NCBI GenBank assembly: GCA_026874595.1
Contig: CM049321.1
Coordinates: forward strand, 15,581,479 to 15,645,478
Direction: 5' to 3'
From: Sipunculus nudus
Lineage: Eukaryota > Annelida > Sipuncula > Golfingiida > Sipunculidae
DNA: 64,000 nucleotides
Part shown: in pieces, positions 33,640 through 44,619 of the stretch
Layout: each line of letters starts with the position of its first letter
Numbering within the stretch: position 1 is the first letter of the stretch
Position numbers and translations under genes: made by a program
The notes under the pieces: model-generated
Seen by the model: only the letters and a program-made list of their open reading frames with translations
What the model was told of the DNA's origin: nothing
The model's database searches: none

Positions 33640-33722
33640 TTATATAGTCAGACGGCTTTCAGAACGGGACGCGAATCCACAACCTTGCGGTCGCAAGTCC
33701 AGCGCCCTATCCATTACGCCAT
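33640..33722 (-). pseudogene. tRNA-derived relic
   Basis: Read on the minus strand it has an A-box-like TGGCGTAATGG and, after a normal interval, a B-box-like GGATTCGCGTCCC. The acceptor arms do not pair and the anticodon stem is broken. It is therefore a tRNA-derived repeat head or a tRNA pseudogene, not a functional tRNA. It abuts the left edge of repeat copy A. Confidence 0.45.
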
Positions 33723-34013
33723 AATTGTAGTTTCTTTGGCGAGAATATTCCCTGTCATTTGATACCCATATTGCTTCAAAATTGCTTATATTCTAATTGA
33801 CACTAATCTAAAAAATTCCACCCTAGGGGATACCACCTCTCACACCAAACACTCTCGGCTGATACAAAACCGCTTAGAATTATGGAAGAATTTACGCCCC
33901 CCCCCCCCCCCCCCAAACCCACACACATACACGACCTCCACCATCACCACCACCCGCCACCGCCATAACAAAAGGAACTTGCGCCCTGGGGTACGGTTTG
34001 CAAAAAAAAAAAA

Positions 34014-34232
34014 GCTGCGTATGATATAATGATATTCCATGGAAATGACGCTGTTACTGAAAAATTCCTCTTTGCAAGTTCCTTGGTCGGCATTCCATCA
34101 TCTGTCACTTGTTGCGTCAAACATTTTTATGATATGGGACAAGTGATCGATACAAGACACGTGATTGAAGTAGAATGTCCTGCGGAAACATCGTCACATC
34201 TTCAGCAGTCCGTACATTCGTTTGATGATTAA
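34014..34232 (+). pseudogene. Conserved short frame of unit T, copy A
   Basis: Encodes Y-D-I-M-I-F-H-G-N-D, then about 55 residues ending E-T-S-S-H-L-Q-Q-S-V-H-S-F-D-D and a stop, followed 20 nt later by AATAAA. It is highly similar in protein to frames in copies B and C. Relative to B it lacks exactly one codon (Leu in F-L-F-A-L-S-S), so the length change keeps the frame. No family was recognised. The opening (hydrophobic strand YDIMIF, acidic loop, helix, second strand) is loosely TIR/SEFIR-like, but that is only a guess. It could be the last exon of a gene captured and amplified by the repeat. Confidence 0.4.
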
Positions 34233-34610
34233 TAAGGAACAGCTAGAAATAAAGTTAATTTTGACGACGATGATGAACCTTGATTTGAATTAGGCAGACC
34301 AAATTAAATTTTTCACAACAGAATAAAGAGATTTAGATTCGATTTAATTTCACCCAAGTATTAGCGTCATGTAAAAGAAATTGATATTTAAACTCTGCAA
34401 TATCAATTTAACTTATATCTAACAATATATCAACCGTATGGACATTTTTTTAAGAAAATAAACATAGACCGTGGATAGGGCGGTTGATTTGAAACACTTA
34501 AATAGAATGATAGAAATGGCTGAAATGTTGAAATAACGCAAAAAAAAAAAATAAATAAAACAGATAAGGTTAACTGAAATGACGCATATAGGATTTACTT
34601 CACAGAATAG

Positions 34611-34923
34611 GGCAGCAAGTTTCTGACAAGCACTGCCCATACCAGTCATGTTTCTGACAGAAAATGCCTATACCAATCTTGTTTCTGACAGGCACTGCCC
34701 ATACAATTCACGTTTCTGACAGGCACTGCCCATACAAGTCATGTTTCTGACAGCCACTGTCCGTACCAGTCATGTTTCTGACAGAAACTTCCTGTACAAG
34801 TCATGTTTCTGACAGGCACTGCCCAAACAAGTCATGTTTCTGACAGGCACTGCCCATACAAGTTATGGTTTTGACAGACACTGCCTATTCCAGTTATGTT
34901 TCTGACAGGCAATGCCAATACAA
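34611..34923 (+). repeat. 31-bp minisatellite of unit T, copy A
   Basis: About ten units of the form CATGTTTCTGACAGGCACTG-CCCATACAAGT, near-constant 31-bp period, with scattered substitutions. Confidence 0.85.
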
Positions 34924-35123
34924 TCAAAACTATTTATGAAAGTGAGAAATTTTGTGTGTGTGTGTGTTTGAGACGATCAATGTGTAAATATGGTATAGAC
35001 CCCACTGCATGATCCTGTATGTTGGACCCCCCCCCCCCCCCCACACACACACACACGGCCACCACCACACGCCACCGCCATAACAAAAGGAACTTGTGCC
35101 CTGGGGTACAGTTTGCAAAAAGA

Positions 35124-35333
35124 GATACCTATGATATCATGATATTCCATGGAAATGACGCTGTTACTGAAAAATTCCTCTTTGCACTAAGTTCCCTGGT
35201 CGGCATTCCCTCTTCTGTCACCTGTTGCGTCATACATTTTTATGATATGGGACAAGTGATCGATACAAGAATCGTGATTGAAGTAGAATGTCCTCGCGGA
35301 GACATCGTCACATCTTCAGCCGTCCGTACTTGA
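35124..35333 (+). pseudogene. Conserved short frame of unit T, copy B (frameshifted)
   Basis: The same product as in copies A and C over about 55 residues (T-Y-D-I-M-I-F-H-G-N-D onward). A single-base insertion near 35294 then shifts the frame and replaces the C-terminal S-H-L-Q-P-S...D-D end. An open frame extends upstream to 35019 through the C-run and CA-rich block, but that part is low-complexity and unlikely to be coding. Confidence 0.4.
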
Positions 35334-35695
35334 GTCTGATGATTAATAAGGAGCAAACAGAAATAAAGTTAATTTTGATGACGATGATAAACCTTGATTT
35401 TAATTAGGCAGACCAAATTAAATCTTTCACAACAGAATAAAGAGGTTTAAATGCGTTATTAATTTCACTCAGGTATTAGCGTCATGTAAATAAACTGATT
35501 TTTGTATATTCTGCAATATCCAATTTAACTTATTCTTAACAATAATTGGCCATGTTACTAATCTAGAAAAAGAACACATGGTCTTTAAGATGCAGAGAAT
35601 TCATTGTTTCAGGAGTCTTCATAATTGTTTGATAATTTTGTTGCTGAATTCTGTAATGAAGCTCCTAAGACACTTGTTTCTGAGAAAAAATGTTG

Positions 35696-35696
<1 letters not shown>

Positions 35697-35758
<62 letters not shown>
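35697..35758. repeat. (AT)n microsatellite inside copy B
   Basis: About 60 bp of uninterrupted TA. Copy C has only a short AT run at the matching place and copy A none, so this is an expansion in B. Confidence 0.95.
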
Positions 35759-35761
<3 letters not shown>

Positions 35762-35946
35762 CCAAGGAGTAGCGTCCTTAACAACCGTATGGACATTTTA
35801 TTTTTGGAAAAAAACAAAGACCGTTAAAAAAGGGCGGTTGAATTAAATGATAGAAACGGCTGAAGATGATGAAAAACGCAAAATAGCAGATCGAGGTAAG
35901 GTTACGTTAGTCAAATGGCGCATGCAGGATTTACATCACAGAGTAG

Positions 35947-36155
35947 GGCAGCAGCTTTCTGACAGGCACTGCCGGTACCATAAAGTTTCTGACAGCCACT
36001 GCTTCAACAGTCATGGTTATGAAAGGCACTGCCCAAACCAGTCATATCTCTGACAGAAACTGCCCTTTCTAGCCATATTTTGACAGACACAGACCATACC
36101 AGTCGTGTTTCTGACAGGCACTGCCCATACCAGTCGTGTCTCTGACATCTTTCAA
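35947..36155 (+). repeat. 31-bp minisatellite of unit T, copy B
   Basis: Six to seven more diverged units with the TTTCTGACAGGCACTGCC core, same orientation as in copy A. Confidence 0.8.
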
Positions 36156-36160
36156 CGAGG

Positions 36161-36844
36161 AACGTATTTTAAGGATCTATGAGAATGCAAATGTTTTATT
36201 CATTTTGACAACGTCTCATGGCCTACAAATTCGCTGTATGTCACTTTACATAGACAAGACCAATCCTTAGCCTTTTTAGTCGTCCACTATACAATATCTA
36301 CAATGAAAGAAAAACATCCGTTTTAGCTCAGCAAAGTGGCAAATCGCTCTGCATGTGTTGAATTTCAAACCGGATAAATACAAGCATGGTCATTATGGGT
36401 ATCTGGACGGCAAACTTATACGTGATACAGGAAATACGTCGTCACCATAGAAACAGATTTTCAGTTAGGTGTGTGATTTCATACGTATTTGTTTGAGTTA
36501 ATTCATTATTTGTAGCGTAATGTTGAAAGTCCCGGCAGTTTACCACGGTAACAATGGAACATGATGGAAGACTGCAATACCTTCCTCAATTAGGCTTGTG
36601 TCACGACTCAAGTTAGGCTTACTAGTTTGAACAAATGCCTATTGAGTCGTGTATTCACGGCTAACAATTTGTCTTATGGATTCCTATAGATATATCTAAA
36701 TACCAATCTAACCCCACACGCTACCAAGTTCATCAATATCGAGCAGATGAGAAATGTCTCATTCTTTTCAACTGACAACATCTTAAAAAATATTGCTCAG
36801 TTAAAAAAGTCGTAAGGGATATATTTATATATATTTATATAAAA
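36161..36844. other. Spacer between unit T copies B and C
   Basis: Unique-looking AT-rich sequence. No gene or repeat recognised. Confidence 0.5.
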
Positions 36845-36845
36845 T

Positions 36846-37256
36846 CCTGGTACGTCCATTGCCTGTCAGAAACATGACTTGTACGGACAGTGCCTGTCAG
36901 AAACATGACTTGGATTGGCAGTTCCTGTCAGAAGCAAGACTTGTGCAGGCAGTGTCTGTCAAAAGCATGACTGGTATTGGCATTGCCTGGCAGAAACATG
37001 ACTTGTATGGGTAGTGTCTGTCAGGAACATGAATTGAAAGGGATGTGCCTTTCAGAACCATGCCTGGTACGGGCATTGCCTACCAGAAACATGACTTGGA
37101 TTGGCGGTGCCTGTCAGAAGCATTACTGGTATAGGCATCTTGTCTGAAGCATGACTGGTATGGGCATTGATTGTCAGAAAAATGACTGGTATGGGCAGTG
37201 CCTGTCAGAAGCATGACTGGTATGGGCAGTACCTGTCAGAAACATGACTGGTAATG
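36846..37256 (-). repeat. 31-bp minisatellite of unit T, copy C
   Basis: About 13 units of GCCTGTCAGAAACATGACTG-GTATGGGCAGT, the reverse complement of the arrays in copies A and B. Confidence 0.85.
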
Positions 37257-37807
37257 CTGCCCTACTATGTGCTATAAATCCTATATGCACCATTTCAGTT
37301 AACCTGATCTGTTATTTGCGTTATTCATCATTTCAGCCGTTTCTATCATTTTATTTTAGTTTTTCTAATCAACCGCCCTATCCACAGTCTATGTTTCTTT
37401 TCTTAAAAAGAGTCCATACGGTTGATGAAGACGCTACTCCTTAGTATTGTATATATGATAAAAATCCTTTTCTCAAAACCAAGGGTATTTTTAAGTCCTT
37501 ACAGAATTCACAAACAAAATTACCAAACCACCCTGAGAACTCTTGAAACAATGAATTCTCCGCATCTTAAAGGCCATGCGTTCTTTTTCTCGATATGTAC
37601 CATGGCCATTTATTGTTAAGAATACTTTAAATTGGATATTGCAGAGTATAAATATCAATTTCTTTTACATGACGCTAATACTTGAGTGAAATTAATAACG
37701 CATCTAAATCTCTTTATTTTGTTGTTAAAGATTTAATTTTGTCTGCCTAATTAAAATCAAGGTTTATCATCGTCATCAAAATTAACTTTATTTCTAGTTG
37801 TTCCTTA

Positions 37808-38050
37808 TTAATCATCAGACTCAAGTAAGGACGGCTGAAGATGTGACGATGTCTCCGCAGGACATTCTACTCCAATCACGTTTCTTGTATCGATCACGTG
37901 CCGCATATCATAAAAATGTACGACACAACGGGTGACAGATGAAGGAATGGCGACCAGGGAACTTAGTGCAAAAAGGGAGTTATCAGTAATACCGTCATTT
38001 ACATGGAATATCATGATATCATAGCCTTGTTGCAAAGGCCATATACAACA
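37808..38050 (-). pseudogene. Conserved short frame of unit T, copy C
   Basis: The minus-strand frame reads G-Y-D-I-M-I-F-H-V-N-D through to ...S-S-H-L-Q-P-S-L-L-E-S-D-D and a stop. It aligns end-to-end with copy A and up to the frameshift in copy B. The stop is followed by TAA and AATAAAG within about 25 nt, as in A. The open frame continues upstream to an ATG at 38141-38143 through sequence not shared with A or B. It is unrecognised; whether it is expressed cannot be judged. Confidence 0.4.
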
Positions 38051-38136
38051 GGGGCGCAATTTCCTTTTCCAGAGTGGTGGCGGGAAGGGATGGGCACCCA
38101 AAACACAGGCCCATGCAGGGGAGTAAATACCATCGT

Positions 38137-38172
38137 AAAACATGTGTGTGTATGCTTACACACACATGTTTT
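38137..38172. repeat. Perfect 16-bp hairpin
   Basis: AAAACATGTGTGTGTA (38137-38152), a 4-nt loop TGCT, then its exact complement TACACACACATGTTTT (38157-38172). It lies inside copy C of unit T and is absent from A and B. It probably arose within a CA/TG-rich stretch. Confidence 0.85.
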
Positions 38173-38440
38173 CCTTGCTGGATCCTAAAACCCCAGTCCT
38201 GAGAGGGTGGGAGGGGTGGGGTGGGGGAGGCTGGTGGGGGGGGGGGGGGGGGGGCAAGTATTTTTAGGATTCAAAGCGGTTGTGTATCAGCCGAGAGTGT
38301 TTGGTGTGAGATGTGGTGTCCCTTTTGTTGGGTTGAATTTTTATATAATTGTCAATTAGAATATAAGCAATTTTGAAGCAATACGGGTATCAAAAGACAG
38401 GGAATATTCTCGCTAAAGAAACCACCAATAACTTCTGAGC

Positions 38441-38636
38441 TAAGAGCTTTTGAGCGTAGACAAATATCCCATGTGTCCCCCTTGGATTTGGTAATAGATA
38501 CCATACTATCAATGTCATATTTTCACTCATTGTGATTATCGTTAATAAATCATAATAATATAAAATTAAAAACTAGCCTCTAACATTTATTATAAATTGA
38601 CAATAATGCATTGGGAACATTCACCCATTTGTCTTG
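38441..38636. other. No supported feature
   Basis: Short AT-rich spacer before the SINE. Confidence 0.5.
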
Positions 38637-38647
38637 TTATGACAGAT
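38637..38647. repeat. SINE target-site duplication, left (TTATGACAGAT)
   Basis: Perfect 11-bp match with 39074-39084, flanking the tRNA-derived SINE. Confidence 0.9.
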
Positions 38648-39073
38648 GCCGGCTTCTGTGGCTCAGGGGTAGAGCGCAGGACTCAAGGCCGGGAGATCGT
38701 GAGTTCGAATCTCAGCCGAGGCGTTGAGATTTTCACGGTCGGCTCGCATCCAGGGTGAGCCCTCTGCAGGCTTAATGGGGAGACTGTGCCCAACAGTCAT
38801 GTTTCACTCACAAACGAGTGCAGTCATGTTTCACTCACAAACGAGTGCGCCTCTCGGGGGTTCCTCGGTGTTATGAGCCAGCAATTGGGATGACAGACAC
38901 CCAGGACCCGCAGGAGTGGTACACCGAGCCTGGTTGACACCAGGATAATCGAGTATAAGCCCCTGTCACGTGGTCCGAAACCGGATTAGAACTGTAGATG
39001 TACATAATACAGTCAAATAATAAAGGTGGCGGTTATCTCCACCAAAAATAAATCTGAAAAAAAAGCAAAATTA
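38648..39073 (+). mobile_element. tRNA-derived SINE, copy 1
   Basis: A full SINE with a perfect 11-bp target duplication. The tRNA-like head starts at 38651 with an A box TGGCTCAGGGG (38659-38669) and a B box GAGTTCGAATCTC (38701-38713), so it has an internal RNA polymerase III promoter. A ~250-bp body follows, then a tail with GGTGGCGGTTATCTCCACC and an A-rich end (AAAATAAATC, then AAAAAAAAGC). The body carries a perfect 27-bp tandem duplication (38794-38820 and 38821-38847) absent from copy 2. It needs LINE machinery in trans. The family name was not established. Confidence 0.85.
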
Positions 39074-39084
39074 TTATGACAGAT

Positions 39085-42000
39085 ACTTAATTCCATCCTG
39101 GTCAAATAAACAGTGTTAATAACGGCGCTCGTTTTTAATAAGTAATATGTGTTAGGACGGATCTCCATTGCAGGAAGAATTATTATTACCCGTGTCTCTT
39201 GGTCTGTTTGTCTTCTGTCAGTATGGTCAACTGTCCCAGAAATATTGTTAAGGGATATGCCATGGGTAACGAAGGATCACATTACATTTTCACGTGGAGC
39301 CTGACAAAGATACAGATGTATTAGGGTCGCTTTGATTTGGCGGAGGTATGCGCTCTAATAAGTAGAAGTTACTTTGTACATCTGACACTCTGCATCAGAG
39401 GGTCTACTCCGTACTTCCGACCACGATCGGGCTATTTTGTGCCGCAGCCGGTTATATTGAATTTGATTAGTATGACCTTCCGGTGGAAGAATACGGATAC
39501 CGTAAATAAAGCATCAATCACTATTTGACACTAAGGAGTATGTCAAACAGAAAATGACCATTAAACATACGACAAGGAAATTGAATTATATTTCACCATT
39601 AAGTAACATGAACGTTCTAATGGTTCTAATACTTAATAAGTATATTTTTATTTATTTGGTTTTTCCTTAATAAGAACCAAATATATAAAGTCAGTTGAAA
39701 AAAAAATCTTTTCATTCATTCGACACCATCATCCTCTGTCTGTCAACATTTGGCTGCTGTTTGTCCGGAGTCAGACTATAATAAATGACATGGACTTGTT
39801 TGACCCCGATGGATAGACTGCTTCTTCATGGTGGCTGCCTTTTACAAGATTTATCGGAAAAGGCATCCATCACCTTTTGACAATTCGGAATTTCCCCTAA
39901 AAAGATATCAGCAGATTTCATAATTTTAAAGTGGATCCTGGAAGTGGCAAAATAGGTAAGTGACAACATACGATTTGGCTTCATTGGTCCGGAATGAATA
40001 GGTTGTGGTGCATTAACAGATTAAAAAAACCGTTTTAGAAAAACGAGGTTAAATGTATACATTATTATCCTGCATTACATCCATACCGTGAATGACTGCT
40101 TCCTGATGACTTCTTATCTAGGAAAAGAATCAGATTAAACTGAATGAGGGTTATTCGTCATACGATCCTAAGAAACATCTGTCAGAGGCTCCTATGTTCT
40201 CTTCATCTCAAATCCTTCATAAAGCCGTCTTTTTTATTTTTATTATAATTAAATATGTGCAGTTAATTACAGTTTTCTTTTTAAATTACATTATTCCAAG
40301 GACCCAAGCACATTGAAATTCTATTTTTTATTTTTTATTTTTTTTTTATATCTTCCGCAAATATATCCATGCAGAATCCTCTTAAAATTTGAGGATTCGG
40401 GCGTGGTAAAAATTGCGTTATTCCGCTCCAAACATTGCGGTACATATCGCCTTGTCACATTCTCTGCGCTGACAGATTCTCGCCTGGTCTTTCTGGATGC
40501 TATCATCTCAATACTTACGTGTCGCATCCCCATGCCTTTATCGAACCCTGGCGTATTTTTTTTCTTCCAGTTTCTTGAAACACACTTGGGGCTGCCATTG
40601 CGTACACACTTAAGCTCGGATGTCACAGGTCCCATGTCGATATTATAAGTATACCATCAACAAAATCCAATGGTAATCCTTGTATTTTTCCAGTCTAAGG
40701 AATGAATATGAAATGCAAAGATTCAATTAATTATATGTTTACAAAACCTGAAATGAATCGCAATGTCCGATTGTTCTACAGATATCTACTTCGGTACTTT
40801 TTAGTTTTTATGTCCTCTCTGCTGATCCTTTATCTGCAGAATTATTTTCTTTGGCACCATCGTGTTAACAAGAAATCTTTGAAACGTTCCAGACGAAACG
40901 CGTTTTTCTTGTTATCCATGAAACTTCTTATGTGAAAATCAATGTCTTATGGTCGTCGTAAATATATGATTTATGACTAGACGTCCCTGGGAATAATAAT
41001 TAAGCAACTCATATTGATTCATTCCACAGAAATTTCTCGTTATACCCGTGATACCGTTACCGTGAAACAATCTACAAAACAGCTAAACAATCTATTCGTC
41101 TGCAGTCAGCTATGATTATATCCCTTTTGGGAATCCCAAACTGCTAATCCGAAAAGTAATTGGCGCATTATCTTGTTAAATGTTTAATGGATACCAGGGT
41201 GTCTATACATCTTCTGTTATTTCCATTCAAACTGAGCAGAAAGGACAGATGATATCGCTTTGAAAGTCTAAATAAATGCCTTTGTGTTGTATCCCGTATA
41301 ACTTCTGGCTTGACAGCAGTATAAAGTAACGTTTGGCCTCAGGGGTATACATTCGTTCGCGCAGCCCTGGTTGTTATAGCATTTTTTGCTGGGTTTCGAC
41401 GTCAGGGGGTCATGTTTACAGTGGGTTATCACGGGGTTTTAAAAATTCTTCTACTATCACTCCTACTAATACTTTTATAATTAAAATTACTAAAATTATC
41501 AAAATTATTAAAATTATTATTATTATTAATGAGGAATGCTCAGGTAAATAAATTGAACAGGATCCGCCACCTACCCTCTCTTGATGCCGCTGAACATAAT
41601 GATTGTTTTTAACAACGCCCGCAGATCAACGTCCCAAAACAAATATGCTTTCTTCTATTGTAAAATTGTACACTACTCCACAATGATGTTCCATGCCGGG
41701 TAATGAGGTTGAGAAGCCTCCTGAGGTTGAGGTTTTCTTTGTCCCGTCCCGAGGACATCCCTAAGCTACATAGGATAATAAGCCCCTTTGTTGTCTTATA
41801 TCTGGTGCCAGACATGTCATACTTACAAATACTAGGAAAATAAAGGTTCACTGTAGTTTGGAGACTTACCCTATGGTAGAGTACTTGTAAATTGATCATG
41901 CACAGGATACTGCGTTGGCGCACAAAAACGCATTTGAATAAAAAGTCCATAGTTATATTCAACAAGTCCTTTTTCAAGTATAGGGATACAAAGTTCAAGT

Positions 42001-42158
42001 AAATCTCGCTGTGGTTGATGAAACAGAGGTTGGAACGCTTTGCATCAGTTCATAATTTTATTAATAATGTATTGATTTTTGGTTGTCTGTGATGTTTATG
42101 TTTGTTTTATTCGGCATCATTTTTTTCATTCCATTATACCGTTATTGCTCATTTGTGG

Positions 42159-42160
<2 letters not shown>
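39085..42160. other. No supported gene
   Basis: Mostly AT-rich. At 39331-39349 the motif TTGGCGGAGGTATGCGCTCT recurs (the R3-family end motif). Frames of 111 codons (40313-40648) and 129 codons (41609-41998, minus) lack recognisable domains; the former starts in a T-rich low-complexity run. A small ATT-type repeat is at 41480-41530. Confidence 0.45.

Positions 42161-42161
<1 letters not shown>

Positions 42162-42209
<48 letters not shown>
42162..42209. repeat. (AT)n microsatellite
   Basis: 48 bp of uninterrupted AT. Confidence 0.95.
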
Positions 42210-42212
<3 letters not shown>

Positions 42213-42604
42213 TGGCATGAAAGCATTTGTATCTGGGCCATTTTTGCCAACAGGACCCCTCCAGGCAACCTTCTGTGTTTCTCTGTTTGTAGGAAACAAA
42301 GCCCAGGGTGGTCCTGGCTAGGATTGGCTTTATCATTTAAGCGACCCCCACGTCAGGCAGACATCCGGAGTAGTTCAGTCCAATGGGCAAAAGTATTCGG
42401 CTGAAAAATTCTTCTGGTAAAAAAAGGCGAAATATCGTACGAACCCCATAAATTCAAGGGGTTTTGTTTTCGCTTTGTTGTGTTTTGGTCCTTTTACAGG
42501 ATAAAAGAATACGAAACGATTTTTGTTATGAATGTTCTGAGAGTGCCGGGATATTGGCCAGAAGAGAATTTTAAGAACTTTACGGATCTATATAAGGTCG
42601 CAGA

Positions 42605-42860
42605 TCTAGTATGATGGGGCGGATCCAAGACCAGTGGGCGGTTCCAGTAGGGTTAGGCGGATCCTGTAAGGATTCCAGCAGGAGTGGGCGGATTTAGGGG
42701 GAGTGGATGGTCCAGTAGCAATTTGCGGATCCTTGTCGGATTGGATGGATTCAGCAGCAGTAGACGGATCCAGATAAGGGCCAGATCCATTAGAAGTGGG
42801 CGGATACAGTAGGATTGGCCGGATCCAGTAGGAGTGGGCGGATACAGTGCGATGTGTGTG
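42605..42860 (+). repeat. ~22-bp minisatellite
   Basis: Degenerate tandem units of the form GTGGGCGGATCCAGTAGGA, about ten in number, with variable length and many substitutions. Confidence 0.75.
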
Positions 42861-44122
42861 TCCGGGGGGTGGGGGTGGAACAGGATCGATATGGTGGACC
42901 CTTTAGTACTGGCTGACTTTGGCAGAGGTCTGATATTAGTCCAGCGTATTCTTTATTACTTCTTCTTCCTGAGACTAGGTATTTTCGGTGAGAACAGCAA
43001 AGGCATCTTCTTATGATTTGCCACTAGATGTCCTCATAAGGCATGTTTTTTAAATACATTCGGCGGGCCGACTTTGACAGGCGCATTAAGTTTAATACAG
43101 GTGGGCATTGACAAAGCGGACTGTCTGTGCAGCGTGTATTCTGCGATTAGTAAAATGTTATCTTAATTAATTCACGTCACTTATCGGATAAGGGCCATTA
43201 AATCGTTGTAACAAGGACATAATGTAAGAGAAGAGCTAGTTGCCCGAAAGGAATTTTTGAAGATGTAATATCGGATTAGTTAATGCACTGGAAATGACAA
43301 AAGATGGCTTTGTGTATAACCAGAGAAATGAAAAAAAAATCATTTTAATTCGTTTAACATTTCAGGCGAGCCTGTATATTTACTTATGCTTTTGTTAGAT
43401 TACTGAAACCTTTGTATTAAACCTGTTGGAGCTTTGTAAAATAACATAATGGTAAGTGGATAGTAAATGTTGGTACAGATACAATGCTATATCCCCGCGC
43501 AATTCCCATAATTCCTCGCATAAAATAAAGCGGTCATTCTGAGCGTGCGGTTTTCAAGTGGACTCCTTCCATGTGGGCGATTTTTGGATAATTGTATTCT
43601 TCTTTGGCGCATGTAGCGAATGTCTCTCGGGAATAAAGATACATTCTTACTTTGTTGTATTAATTCGCCGTCTGGCTCTCTATTGTTATTACTTTGGCGT
43701 AACCTTTATGTAAATGTGTATAATTCATACAGGCTTTTATCCAGCTAGGACAATAAGGCCATTAATTTTCTCGTGTGGTAAGCAAGCATGATTGAAATAT
43801 AGCTATTACTATTTTGAGGGCAATTCCCAGTAGGTATCTATCATGTTTCGAAATTAAATAAACTGTGTGGGGAAGTACCTGATTCTGAAGCAAATATTTT
43901 AAAGTAATCATTCAAAACCCACTCGAAATTAGACACTTTAAGTGTGCCCATTCACCCGTCCTACCCCGGATTAATCTCACCGGAAACCCATGGGGTACTT
44001 GGTCCAAGCTTTCCCCTTTGACTGTCCACCCCGGTTTATACTCCCTGACACTTCCCCGTTGAGACTTGCCGTGCTGTTACCACAACCTGGCATCTTCATT
44101 CCCGGGAACACGTGATCACTCA
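42861..44122. other. No supported gene
   Basis: AT-rich sequence with chance frames only. Confidence 0.5.
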
Positions 44123-44130
44123 TATTCAGA

Positions 44131-44300
44131 CAGTGGCGTCAATTTTTCTTCCAGGGTGGGGGATGACTTTGTATATCTATACACACACACACACACACAT
44201 ATAACTTTTTCAGCGTCTTTGAGTGACATATTCAACTATATATAAATATATATATTATATATATCTATTATATATGTATATATCTATTTATATATATATG

Positions 44301-44351
<51 letters not shown>

Positions 44352-44610
44352 ATACCAATGTTAATCATATAACAAATAATTATAATGCTGTAATAGAAAA
44401 TAAGTTTTTGTAATTCAAGGCAAGGTTTAGATATAACAATTTTAGTAAATGGATCCTAAGTCTTTAATTATATTTATTAATATATTTCATTTGCAATATA
44501 AGAATATTATTCTCTGAAAAGTGGGGAGGGGGGATGATTACATTGGCCATCCCCCCTTGCCAAAAGTGGGGGTATATATACCCCCATCCGCCCCTATATT
44601 GACGCCCATG
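44131..44610. mobile_element. hAT-type MITE
   Basis: 480 bp bounded by inverted ends CAGTGGCGTCAAT (left) and ATTGACGCCCATG (right, complement CATGGGCGTCAAT; two mismatches). It is flanked by a perfect 8-bp target duplication TATTCAGA (44123-44130 and 44611-44618). The 8-bp duplication and CA-GGCGTC ends identify a hAT element. It has no coding capacity. The interior holds (CA)n (about 44180-44200), a long (AT)n (about 44280-44347) and a palindrome GGGGGTATATATACCCCC (44568-44585). Confidence 0.85.
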
Positions 44611-44619
44611 TATTCAGAT

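Larger units (their letters stand above)
33725..34930 (+). repeat. Triplicated unit T, copy A
   Basis: First of three copies of an unrecognised unit. Order: a GAGAATATTCCCTG end segment, a CACTCTCGGCTGATACAAAA block, a C-run (33897-33914), a CA/CCACC-rich block, the short conserved reading frame (34014-34232), AATAAAG after its stop, an AT-rich middle and a 31-bp minisatellite (34611-34923). Copy B (35020-36160) is in the same orientation and copy C (36845-38440) is inverted. A lacks a ~180-bp middle segment that B and C share. The class is unknown; no terminal inverted repeats were identified. Confidence 0.75.
35020..36160 (+). repeat. Triplicated unit T, copy B
   Basis: Direct copy of unit A. 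It has a C-run (35027-35042), a CCACCACCACACGCC-type block, the conserved frame (35124-35333), AATAAAG, and a shared segment absent from A that contains GAGAATTCATTGTTTCAGGA. A 60-bp (AT)n expansion, a CCGTATGGACATT block, a GGCGGTTGAATTAAATGATA block and the 31-bp minisatellite (about 35947-36155) follow. The left edge is not shared with A beyond the C-run, so B may be truncated on that side. Confidence 0.75.
36845..38440 (-). repeat. Triplicated unit T, copy C (inverted, most complete)
   Basis: Reverse-complement copy of A and B. Read on the plus strand it has the minisatellite (36846-37256), the ATTTCAGCCGTTTCTATCAT and ACCGCCCTATCCAC blocks, the middle segment shared with B, then AATAAA and the conserved frame on the minus strand (37808-38050). 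A G-run (38236-38254), the TGTATCAGCCGAGAGTGTTTGG block and CAGGGAATATTCTCGC, the same end segment as copy A at 33740-33765, follow. It therefore spans the longest extent of the unit. Confidence 0.75.

Noticed and set aside
34611-37256. Regular ~31-bp repeats that could look like a CRISPR array
   Set aside because: Units are contiguous with no unique spacers, and the context is an animal genome; it is a minisatellite.
38651-38723. tRNA gene candidate with good A and B boxes
   Set aside because: The acceptor arms do not pair well and it leads straight into a ~350-bp SINE body with a target duplication; a second copy exists at 53631.
40313-40648. 111-codon frame with a hydrophobic N-terminus resembling a signal peptide
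   Set aside because: The hydrophobic stretch comes from a poly-T tract; an antisense 104-codon frame overlaps it and no domain is recognisable.
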